From Acidobacteria bacterium Ga0074141 (GTDB taxonomy: Bacteria; Acidobacteriota; Blastocatellia; Pyrinomonadales; Pyrinomonadaceae): a stretch of 64,000 nt of DNA. The position numbers and the translations under genes are program-made. Below, one piece after another: positions 49,928 to 57,684 of this stretch. Within the stretch, counting starts at the first letter, position 1; every line of letters starts with the position of its first letter. Below the pieces are notes generated by a model. That model saw only the letters and a list, made by a program, of their open reading frames with translations, did not search any database and was not told where the DNA came from. The stretch spans positions 284,157 to 348,156 of the forward strand of contig LNDP01000023.1 of the NCBI GenBank assembly GCA_001464665.1. The letters run 5' to 3'.

Positions 49928-51272
49928 TCTCGACCTCAAGGCCGCCGTTCATGTTCCTGGCCGCGACGGTTCCGGCGTGGGCGTGAACTGCTTGTTCGGT
50001 GATCGCAAGCCCGAGGCCTGTGCCGCCGCTTCCGCGGTCGCGGGCCTCGCTGACCCTGTAAAAGGGCCGAAAGAGATTTTTAAGCTGCTCGTCCGGAACA
50101 CCGCCGCCGTGGTCGCGAACAACTATACGGGCGTTTCCGTTCTCAGCTTCAAGTTCGACCTCGACGGTCGTTTCCGGCTGGGTATATTTCAGTGCGTTAC
50201 GGAGCACATTCTCAACAGCACTCCTCAAAAGGCTCTCGCTTCCCATCAGGCTGCATTCATCAAGCCGGACGAGCTTGACCGATCGCCCCTTCGCCGCCGC
50301 TTCAAATTGAGCATCAGCCGCGACCTGCTCGACCAGCTTTCGCAGGTTCACATGCGCTCGCTCAAAGTCGTCGGTGCCCGTTTCAAGCCTCGAAAGCGTC
50401 AGCAGCCGGCCGATCATCTCATTGAGCCGGTTCGATTCTGTTTCGATCCGATCGAGGCTCGGATGTGTCTCATTGTTCGCCTTCTTCTTGGCGATCTCAA
50501 GCGCCACGTTGAGCCGGGCCAGCGGCGAGCGAAGTTCGTGTGAAATATCCCGCGAGAGCGTCTTCTGCGAATTGATCAGCGATTCGATACGCTCGGCCAT
50601 AAGGTCGAAGTCGCGTGCAAGGCCCGAAAGCTCATCGCCTCGCCGTCCGACGCGGTCGGCAACGCGGGTATCAAGCTCGCCATCGGCAAGCCGCTGGGCA
50701 GCCTCGCGAAGCTTCCGGATCGGCGAGGTCAGGTAAAGAGCAAGAAGGTAACAGACGATCAATGCCGTGATCAGAAGCCCGATCCAGCGGATGTACCTGA
50801 GCCGCGTTTCGCCAAAAACCTGTACCGGCTGCGGCCGCGTCCAGCGAACGATCAAGGCATACTCGGTCCCGGTCGACGTCTGAAACTTGCGCGCCGCAAG
50901 GGCAGAATCCGGCGAGTTCAATTCGAGTTCGACGTCCCCACTCCGCATCGTCCGCCCGACAAGCTCCTGATAACCCGAAAGGTCGTCCACATCCGCAAAG
51001 ACGACACTGCCGTCCTTGCCGACGATGTCGACCTCGGTGATCGTCGTGCCTTGTCGGAGCCGGTCAAGAAACGTTTGCAGCCCCGGCATTCCCTGCTGTT
51101 CGTAGATCTGCCCGGCCGTGTCGGCATAAACACCCGTTTGGCTGCGGATCGAGACCTGCCAGCGGCTGACGACCGGCTCGGTCTGGATGGTCCAGTTCAA
51201 AAAGATGATCACGCCGATCATCAAGGCGATCGCCGCAAGGAACCAAAGGAAGATCTTGAAAAAGAGATTCAT
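49896..51272 (-). CDS. Cpx-like membrane sensor histidine kinase
   Basis: This is a 458-residue two-component kinase resembling CpxA. It has a transmembrane helix (residues 5-28), a periplasmic sensor of about 130 residues, a second helix (163-185), and a HAMP segment (LREAAQRLADGELDTRVADRVGRRGDELSGLARDFD). The dimerisation box follows with the phosphorylated His in SHELRSPLARLN, and then the ATPase domain with N-box ENVLRNALKYT, DHGGGVP and GGTGLGLAI. It overlaps the regulator gene by four bases (ATGA) and is co-expressed with it. Confidence 0.93.
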   Translation of the reverse strand: MNLFFKIFLWFLAAIALMIGVIIFLNWTIQTEPVVSRWQVSIRSQTGVYADTAGQIYEQQGMPGLQTFLDRLRQGTTITEVDIVGKDGSVVFADVDDLSGYQELVGRTMRSGDVELELNSPDSALAARKFQTSTGTEYALIVRWTRPQPVQVFGETRLRYIRWIGLLITALIVCYLLALYLTSPIRKLREAAQRLADGELDTRVADRVGRRGDELSGLARDFDLMAERIESLINSQKTLSRDISHELRSPLARLNVALEIAKKKANNETHPSLDRIETESNRLNEMIGRLLTLSRLETGTDDFERAHVNLRKLVEQVAADAQFEAAAKGRSVKLVRLDECSLMGSESLLRSAVENVLRNALKYTQPETTVEVELEAENGNARIVVRDHGGGVPDEQLKNLFRPFYRVSEARDRGSGGTGLGLAITEQAVHAHAGTVAARNMNGGLEVEIKLPLNGGHQ

Positions 51273-51961
51273 ACGACCGTGTAAATATAGCCGACGCTCC
51301 GAACCGTTTTTATCCGGTCGGTGCCATCTGCCCGCTGGCCAAGCTTTTTCCGCAGGTTGCTGATGTGCATATCAAGACTGCGGTCATAGGGCGAAAGCTC
51401 GCGTTCGAGCACTTTCTCGCTAAGATCTTCACGCTTTACGACGTTGCCCGCTTCCCGCATCAGCGCGGCTAGCAGATCAAACTCGACCGAGGTCAGCGGA
51501 AGATCGTCACCGGCAAGCTTTGCCGAACGTGACGCGGGCGAGAGATCAAGGTCGCCGACAGTAATATTCTCCGGAAGCCCGGCACCGGCTTCTGCAGATG
51601 TGCGGCGGAGCACCGCCTTTAGACGCGCAAGCAGCTCCCGCGGGTTGAAAGGTTTCGGCAAATAATCATCCGCCCCGATCTCAAGCCCAACAATCCGCTC
51701 GGTCTCCTCGCCGCGGGCCGTTAGCATAAGCACCGGCAGGCTCGATTCTTTTCTCAGATTGCGCAGAACGTCAAAGCCGCTCATCTTTGGCAACATCACA
51801 TCAAGCACCATCATTTCGTGCTCATTTGTGAGAGCCCGCTTTAAGCCGCTTTCGCCGTCGTGAGCGCACTCGGTCTCGAAGCCTTCGGCACCGAGATATT
51901 CACTGACCAGCTCGCAAAGCTCGTCGTCGTCGTCAACGATCAGGATCTTGCTCATTTCCAA
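51269..51961 (-). CDS. Cpx-like OmpR-family response regulator
   Basis: This is a 230-residue regulator with an N-terminal receiver (phosphoacceptor D54 in VLDVMLPKMSG, acidic pocket DDDD near residues 10-13, conserved Lys in LPKPFNPRELLARL) and a C-terminal winged helix typical of OmpR/CpxR. A matching binding site (GTAAA-N5-GTAAA) lies 40 bases upstream in the divergent region. It would control itself, the kinase and the CpxP-like gene. Confidence 0.95.
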   Translation of the reverse strand: MEMSKILIVDDDDELCELVSEYLGAEGFETECAHDGESGLKRALTNEHEMMVLDVMLPKMSGFDVLRNLRKESSLPVLMLTARGEETERIVGLEIGADDYLPKPFNPRELLARLKAVLRRTSAEAGAGLPENITVGDLDLSPASRSAKLAGDDLPLTSVEFDLLAALMREAGNVVKREDLSEKVLERELSPYDRSLDMHISNLRKKLGQRADGTDRIKTVRSVGYIYTVV

Positions 51962-52000
51962 TTGCGATTCTACGCCAAATAAACCCCTTACGCATCAAGG

Positions 52001-52015
52001 TTTACAAATCTTTAC
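52001..52015. promoter_or_regulatory. CpxR-type binding box
   Basis: On the minus strand the sequence is GTAAAGATTTGTAAA, a perfect GTAAA-N5-GTAAA, the E. coli CpxR consensus. It is placed 40 bases from the regulator start and 104 bases before the CpxP-like gene, so it can serve both. Confidence 0.8.
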
Positions 52016-52118
52016 GAGAACGCGGTGCTTCCTTACATACGCGGCCGCAGCGTTTGCCGTCTAACGTACAGAGCGGAAAAACGTCCGCGAGATTTTACGA
52101 ACGGAAAAGGAAGTACAC

Positions 52119-52631
52119 ATGAAAAAGGTAAACATAGCAATTCTCGGCATCGCGATCTTGGGTATCGGAGCGATCTTCGCTTTCGCACAGATGGGCGACG
52201 GAACAGGAAAACATGCCGATGGCAAAAAGCGTTGGGGCAAGGGCGGAATGCATAGGATGCACCGCGGCGGAAAGGGCATGGGAATGAACCTTCGCGGCCT
52301 TGACCTGACAGATGCTCAGAAGGAACAGGTAAAGGCGATCCATGAGGCCGCAAAGCCGACGATGGAACCGTTCAAACAGGCAATGAAGGAAAATCGAATG
52401 AAATTCCGCGAAGCCAAGCAGAACGGAGCCGATGAGGCAACGCTGACCGGGATCCGGAATGAAATAGCTCCGATCCGCGAACAGATGAAGGCCCAGCATG
52501 AGGCCGTGAAGTCGCAGATCATGGCGATCCTGACGGAAGAGCAAAAAGCTACCCTTGCCGAACGCGAAGCAAAGCGTGCCGAGCGAAGGGCCGGCCGCAA
52601 AGCTGACCGCGAAGCAAAGTCGCAGGAATAG
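52119..52631 (+). CDS. Spy/CpxP-like periplasmic protein (LTxxQ)
   Basis: This is a 170-residue exported protein with a signal peptide (MKKVNIAILGIAILGIGAIFAFAQ) and a helical, basic mature part. It contains the LTxxQ signatures LTDAQKEQVKAIHE and LTEEQKATLAE. A Gly/His/Lys-rich segment (GKGGMHRMHRGGKGMGMN) before the helices may bind metal. Spy/CpxP proteins act as periplasmic chaperones and repress the CpxA kinase. It is divergent from the cpx-like two-component genes with a CpxR box between. Confidence 0.88.
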   Translation: MKKVNIAILGIAILGIGAIFAFAQMGDGTGKHADGKKRWGKGGMHRMHRGGKGMGMNLRGLDLTDAQKEQVKAIHEAAKPTMEPFKQAMKENRMKFREAKQNGADEATLTGIRNEIAPIREQMKAQHEAVKSQIMAILTEEQKATLAEREAKRAERRAGRKADREAKSQE

Positions 52632-52659
52632 TCCTCCTTCAGCCGAAGGATATTTGCCT

Positions 52660-52689
52660 CGGGGCCCTTGGGCCTCGGGGCGTTTTTTT
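52660..52689 (+). terminator. Terminator after CpxP-like gene
   Basis: The stem CGGGGCCC / GGGCCTCG (one G-U pair) is followed by GGGCG and seven T. A separate hairpin TCCTTC/GAAGGA lies just before it. Confidence 0.7.
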
Positions 52690-52692
52690 GTG

Positions 52693-53841
52693 CTATACCC
52701 GCCGCCCGCCGATGAAAACCGCAGCGACGTTCATCTCTGCATCGAGAACGACCAAGTCGCCTCGCTTGCCTGCCGCGATACTGCCCGTCTCGTCCGATAG
52801 CCCGATTAGCCTCGCCGGATTTCGCGAGGCCATCCTGGCGATCTCCGACATCGAGAAACCGAGCGATGCTGCCATCTTTACAGCGTCGAGCATCGTGATA
52901 ACCGAACCCGCAATGCTCCCGCGTTCATTTCGAGTCCGGCCGTTTTCGACTGAGACTCGCTCGCCCCAGAGTTCGAACGTGCCATCGCCAAGCCCGGTCG
53001 GTGCGACTGAATCCGAGATCAGCGAGACCCGCTCCGGCGACTTTGTTCGGCAGGCAAATTCGACCATTCGCGGATCGACGTGGATGCCATCCGCGATGAT
53101 ATCAAAGGTCACATCCTCGCGCGTCAACGCCCATCCCGCAACGCCGACCTCGCGGTGGTGAATGCCCGTCATCGCGTTGAAAAAATGCGTCAAGTGCCGA
53201 GCTCCCGCCTCGAACGCAGCGTCAAGTGTTTCGACGTTAGCCTCCGTGTGACCGATCGAGACGACCCAGCCATCTGCTGTCAAAGCCTTCACCAATTCAA
53301 CGCCGCCCTCGACTTCCGGCGCCAGCGTCGTCATATGAACGCCGCTCTGCAGCCGCGGTAGTTCGCGAACCTCGGAACCTGTGAACCGCTTGAAAAACTC
53401 AGGCCGCAAGGCACCGCACATATTTTCATTCGCGAAGACGCCTTCGTAATGAACGCCGAGGATCTGCGCGATCGGCATCTCCGCTTGTATCGCCATCACG
53501 CGCTCGATCTCTCCTACAATGCGTGCATAATTCTCGTCCGCGTCCGGCACAAGCGTCGGCAGCCAAGCGGTAACACCATGCTTCGACAAAAACTCGCCCA
53601 CGGCAACCAGACTATCGGCATCCGCCGCATTAACATCTATACCGACCGCGCCGTGGTTATGAACGTCAATAAAGCCGGGAAAGAGCGTGCCGCCCTCGGC
53701 GTCAAACGCCTCGATCGCCGTTTCGTCAAGCTCGCCGTGGCCGACCGCCGCTATGCGGCCGTCTTCGACAAGCACCCAACCATCTGACCGCTCGCTGCCG
53801 CTGTCGGCGATCACGGCGTTTGTTATCAGTACCGAATTCAT
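52693..53841 (-). CDS. nagA: N-acetylglucosamine-6-phosphate deacetylase
   Basis: This is a 382-residue NagA that converts GlcNAc-6-P to GlcN-6-P plus acetate. Family motifs are FIDVHNHGAVGIDVN (metal His pair), HYEGVFANENMCGALR (metal Glu in this class), IGHTEANVETLDAAFEAGARHLTHFFNAMTG and ADGIHVDP, and the catalytic Asp region LISDSVAPTGLGDG. It is the last step of the amino-sugar route in this locus, downstream of the MurQ reaction. Confidence 0.94.
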   Translation of the reverse strand: MNSVLITNAVIADSGSERSDGWVLVEDGRIAAVGHGELDETAIEAFDAEGGTLFPGFIDVHNHGAVGIDVNAADADSLVAVGEFLSKHGVTAWLPTLVPDADENYARIVGEIERVMAIQAEMPIAQILGVHYEGVFANENMCGALRPEFFKRFTGSEVRELPRLQSGVHMTTLAPEVEGGVELVKALTADGWVVSIGHTEANVETLDAAFEAGARHLTHFFNAMTGIHHREVGVAGWALTREDVTFDIIADGIHVDPRMVEFACRTKSPERVSLISDSVAPTGLGDGTFELWGERVSVENGRTRNERGSIAGSVITMLDAVKMAASLGFSMSEIARMASRNPARLIGLSDETGSIAAGKRGDLVVLDAEMNVAAVFIGGRRV

Positions 53842-53854
53842 ACGTTGATTCTAC

Positions 53855-53895
53855 AAAAGAAAAATGCCCGCGTCGCCGTCAAGCAAACGCGGGCA
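53855..53895 (-). terminator. Terminator after TonB-dependent receptor
   Basis: On the minus strand, stem TGCCCGCGT / ACGCGGGCA (53865-53873 and 53887-53895) is followed by TTTTTCTTTT. It lies just after the receptor stop. Confidence 0.85.
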
Positions 53896-53914
53896 AGTCT
53901 TTCAAACAGCCGGA

Positions 53915-56900
53915 TTAGAAGAAGAACTTCGCTCCAAACTGCATGACCCGCGGGTCGCGCCAGGAGACGACCTGCCCAAAGGTCGAGCCGCCGTTTCCGC
54001 CCTGCGAGACCGGCTGAGTTGTCGCCGTCCAAACTACCGTGCTCAATCCGCGAGGATTCGTCTGGTTAAAGACGTTGAATGCCTCGCCGCGGAGCTGGAG
54101 CCGGAAACGCTCGCTGAATCGGATCGTCTTCGACATCGTGAAGTCAACACGCTTGGTCGAAGGCCCCTCGATGTAGTTGATGCCGCCGCTACCGACGACG
54201 TTCGCGATCGGGTTTGTGTTATTGAGCGGCGTTAGCTCGAAGCAGGAGGTGTTGAACCACTGCGTCCGGTTCCTCGCCCCGCCCTGGTTCGGGTCGCACG
54301 TCAGATTCGGCCGTCCGACAGTTAGAGCAGTTGGGATGATGCCAAGTCCAGCCGGGTCAAATCCCGATACCGTCGGCGTAAACCCGAGGCCCGTCTGATA
54401 GGTCACGATACCCGAAGCCTGCCATCCGCCGAGCACCTTTCCGACAAAACCACGCTGCGACCGGTAAAACGGAAGCTCATAGACGTAGTTGATGGTCAGC
54501 ACGTGACGGCGGTCGAGGTTGGCTCGGCCCCTTTCTGAACCGATGTCGTATGAATCCTGCGGAGCATTCGAACGATCCGTTCGATTGTCCGAGAGGTTCT
54601 TCGACCAGGTATAGGCCAGATTGAGCTGCGACGAACCGCTAAACCGATGCTGGCCCGAAACCTGCAAGCTATGGTAGCTCGAGTTATATTTCGGCTCTAC
54701 GATCGTCACCGAACGATATCCGCGATAAGGCCGGATCTGGTCGAGAATGATCGAGTCAGCGGTTGTGAAAAACGCCCGATTCGGCTGTTGGCAAGCAACG
54801 GTCGGCGTCGTTGAGGCACCGGTTGCACAAAGGCTGTTGAGAGCCTGTCCCGGCGGCAGCGAGTTCGCTCCATAACCGCCGATCAGGTTGGTGCCCTTCG
54901 ATCCGTAGTAACCGACCGAAACGAGCGTCCGACGCATTAGCTGCCGCTGGACGTCGAACGACCAGTGCTGCATATAAGGCGTCTTCCAGTCGTCCTGAAC
55001 GGCACGGACGCTTGCAACCGTGTTGGTCGCGATGACGGCACAGCCATTCGGGACAGGATTATCAAGCCGCGTTCCGCTGACCGAGCAGTTCTGCTGGTAT
55101 GGCGGGTTGGTGCCGATGTTCTGCAGGAAAATACCATTCAAGATCTGCTCGTGATAGATGCCGTATCCGGTTCGGACCGAGGTGCGGCCGTCGCCGAAGG
55201 GATCCCAAGCAAAACCGATACGCGGAGCAAAATCGTTCTTCGGAACGTCAACCACGAACTTGCCGTAGGGCGAGATCGTCGGGTTGCAGTTCGGGAAAGG
55301 AACGGTGTTTTGCGAGTTGACTATAAGCCCTTCGCAGAAATTGCCCGTGCCGGGAACGCGGTTGCCCGCACCGGTCACAAGCGGAGCATTCGCCCGGTTG
55401 TAAAGCTCCGGAACGAAGTTGCTCAAGCGGCCGTTCTTGTCCCACGGCGAACCGAAGAACGAATAACGGACGCCGTAGTAGAAGGTCAGATTGCGGCGGA
55501 GTCGCCACTCATCCTGGAAAAATGCTTCAAAGGTCTTCTGCCGCAGATCTGCAGTGTAGTCAAAGCTCGCCTGTGTAAAGGTCACGTTAGTGCCTAGCAG
55601 AAAGTTTGCCCAGAGCTGCTGAGTCGCGTTGCCGCCCGGAGCGATGGTGTTGCCCGTTGCTCCCGGGGTATTGAACCCGGAGAAGATGCCTTCGTTGTTG
55701 CCCGCGAGAGCGTTCTCGTTCTTGCGGTACTTAGAGTAAACAGCACCAAACTTCATCGTGTGGCTTCCGGCGATCCACGTCGCCGTTCCTGAAAGATTGC
55801 CTTTCCACGAGAAGTTGTCGTAGGGGCCAAAGCCTTGAATGGCGCTGAAACCGTTGCCGCTGATCGTCGGAATGCGGTCGCGGTCGTTGGCATATGCTAG
55901 CGGCGGCCGGATCGGCGAGTTTTCAAGTGCGATAAGTCCAACGTTCTTGCTCAGGATAGCTCCATAACCAAAGGTGTAGCGTCCTTCAACAATGAACTTC
56001 GGCGTCGCCGCCCAGGTCAGTTGAGCCGTGTGTGTGCGGCCCGGCGAGTCGGTCGCTGTAGTCGAAACGCCTGGAAGTCCGGAGCCCGACGAGAACAAAG
56101 CGTTCGCGTCAACGGTCGGGATGCTGTCCCGCTGAAAGCGGTAATACATCGAGACCTTGTCGTTGAACGAGTGGTCGATCTTGATCACTTCCTGGCGAAA
56201 TTCCGCGATGCCCGCGGCCGGTGCGAAGAGCGTGTTTACACCCGAATTTGGCAGCGGCAGCCGACTGTAAATAAAGTCAATGTACTGCTGAGCGACCGGG
56301 TTAACGTTCTGCAACGTGCTATTCGCCGGAAGCACCTGATTACATGTGGTGCCGGTTGCCTGCAAGCAGATCGGAACCGTGAAGAATGCATTACGCTGAT
56401 TCTGGGTCGGGACCGTTGACTGCAGCGTCGAGGAGCGGCGGTCATCACGCCATTCCTGCGAGAAGAAGAAGAACGTCCGGTCGTAGCGCTTAAAGGCACT
56501 CGCTCCTGGCTCTACCTCGCCGAAGCGAAGGAAGTAGATCGGCCCGCCGAGTGTCCAACCGTAGTTGTTGTAACGGAAAGGCGTCCGCTTCGCTTTGCCG
56601 TTATCGTCGCGGCCGAGCGGCGGATTTGCAAGGTTGTTCGTCTCAACGTTATTCGCGTTGAAAGCCTCATTGCGGATAAATTCGTAAACGCTTCCGCGAA
56701 ACTTCGACGTTCCGCTGCGGGTTACGATGTTCACCTGCCCGCCGCCGCTGCGGCCCGATTCTGCCGGGTAAAGCGAACGAAGGACCTTGAACTCGCCGAT
56801 CGAATCAACGCTCGGATATGCCTGGATCGTCAGGTTCGAGCCGCGGTCGGTAACGTCCGCGCCATCGACCGTAAAGGTGTTCTGGCTCGAGCGTGCTCCG

Positions 56901-57481
56901 TTTACGGCGATCTGAACGATATTTGCCTGGCCGGACGGGTTCGTCGTTCCGACGTAAACCTGGTCCGAGAGGTCGTTGGTCACACCCGGTGCGAGTGTTA
57001 CAAGCTGGACGAAGTTGCGGTTGTTGATCGAAAGCTCGCGAACCTGGTCGCCGCTGATGACCGTACCGCTGGTTGACGATGTAAGGTCAACCGAAAGCGG
57101 GTCGGCCTCGACCGTTACGGTCTCGTCGATGTTGCCGGCTTCAAGCGTGATATCGACCGAGCGCCGCTGGCCGACATCGAGCTTGATCTCCGTTTCAATG
57201 TGCTTCTTGAAATTCGGGGCCTCGATCGTGACGGCATACGTGCTGATCGAAAGGTTCGGCACCGAAAACTCTCCGCTGCTGTTCGTCGAAACGGTGCGGA
57301 CGACGATATTGTTCTTGCTCGGGTCCGAGATCGATACGGTCGCACCCGCAATGGCCGCTCCGGCCGAATCGCGAACGCTTCCGACGATCGAGCCCGTCAC
57401 CTCTTGAGCCGTTGCGACCGTAGCCGCGGCGAAGAGGAGCGAAAGAGCGAACAGTAAGGAACTGAATTTTTTGGCTTTCAT
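53915..57481 (-). CDS. Giant Oar-like TonB-dependent receptor
   Basis: This is a 1188-residue outer-membrane protein with a signal peptide (MKAKKFSSLLFALSLLFAAATVATAQ), a carboxypeptidase-regulatory-like beta-sandwich (residues about 28-110), a plug domain (about 125-235) and a large barrel ending in aromatic AKFFF. Oar-type receptors of Acidobacteriota import large or unknown ligands. Position beside peptidoglycan-sugar genes suggests cell-wall fragments, but that is an inference. It stands alone on its strand with a 200-base upstream gap. Confidence 0.9.
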   Translation of the reverse strand: MKAKKFSSLLFALSLLFAAATVATAQEVTGSIVGSVRDSAGAAIAGATVSISDPSKNNIVVRTVSTNSSGEFSVPNLSISTYAVTIEAPNFKKHIETEIKLDVGQRRSVDITLEAGNIDETVTVEADPLSVDLTSSTSGTVISGDQVRELSINNRNFVQLVTLAPGVTNDLSDQVYVGTTNPSGQANIVQIAVNGARSSQNTFTVDGADVTDRGSNLTIQAYPSVDSIGEFKVLRSLYPAESGRSGGGQVNIVTRSGTSKFRGSVYEFIRNEAFNANNVETNNLANPPLGRDDNGKAKRTPFRYNNYGWTLGGPIYFLRFGEVEPGASAFKRYDRTFFFFSQEWRDDRRSSTLQSTVPTQNQRNAFFTVPICLQATGTTCNQVLPANSTLQNVNPVAQQYIDFIYSRLPLPNSGVNTLFAPAAGIAEFRQEVIKIDHSFNDKVSMYYRFQRDSIPTVDANALFSSGSGLPGVSTTATDSPGRTHTAQLTWAATPKFIVEGRYTFGYGAILSKNVGLIALENSPIRPPLAYANDRDRIPTISGNGFSAIQGFGPYDNFSWKGNLSGTATWIAGSHTMKFGAVYSKYRKNENALAGNNEGIFSGFNTPGATGNTIAPGGNATQQLWANFLLGTNVTFTQASFDYTADLRQKTFEAFFQDEWRLRRNLTFYYGVRYSFFGSPWDKNGRLSNFVPELYNRANAPLVTGAGNRVPGTGNFCEGLIVNSQNTVPFPNCNPTISPYGKFVVDVPKNDFAPRIGFAWDPFGDGRTSVRTGYGIYHEQILNGIFLQNIGTNPPYQQNCSVSGTRLDNPVPNGCAVIATNTVASVRAVQDDWKTPYMQHWSFDVQRQLMRRTLVSVGYYGSKGTNLIGGYGANSLPPGQALNSLCATGASTTPTVACQQPNRAFFTTADSIILDQIRPYRGYRSVTIVEPKYNSSYHSLQVSGQHRFSGSSQLNLAYTWSKNLSDNRTDRSNAPQDSYDIGSERGRANLDRRHVLTINYVYELPFYRSQRGFVGKVLGGWQASGIVTYQTGLGFTPTVSGFDPAGLGIIPTALTVGRPNLTCDPNQGGARNRTQWFNTSCFELTPLNNTNPIANVVGSGGINYIEGPSTKRVDFTMSKTIRFSERFRLQLRGEAFNVFNQTNPRGLSTVVWTATTQPVSQGGNGGSTFGQVVSWRDPRVMQFGAKFFF

Positions 57482-57572
57482 CTTAGTCCTTCCTTTTGCT
57501 TCGAAATTGAAAAATATGGATTGCTTGCCATAAGAATAATTTGGGTTTTTGGAGTTTTATCCAAATTTTCGT

Positions 57573-57592
57573 TATCGTTATGTATCGTTATG
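57573..57592. repeat. Exact 10-bp tandem duplication upstream of receptor
   Basis: TATCGTTATG occurs twice directly adjacent (57573-57582 and 57583-57592), with a partial third copy at its left. It is about 90-110 bases upstream of the receptor start (minus strand) and could be a binding site for a regulator. Confidence 0.5.
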
Positions 57593-57684
57593 GCTACGCG
57601 AAATCCGGCAAATTTCCGCAAATTGCTGAAAACAAACACCTTGTTACAAAAAACTTAATTCACCGGAGAAATTGCGGGCCGGTT

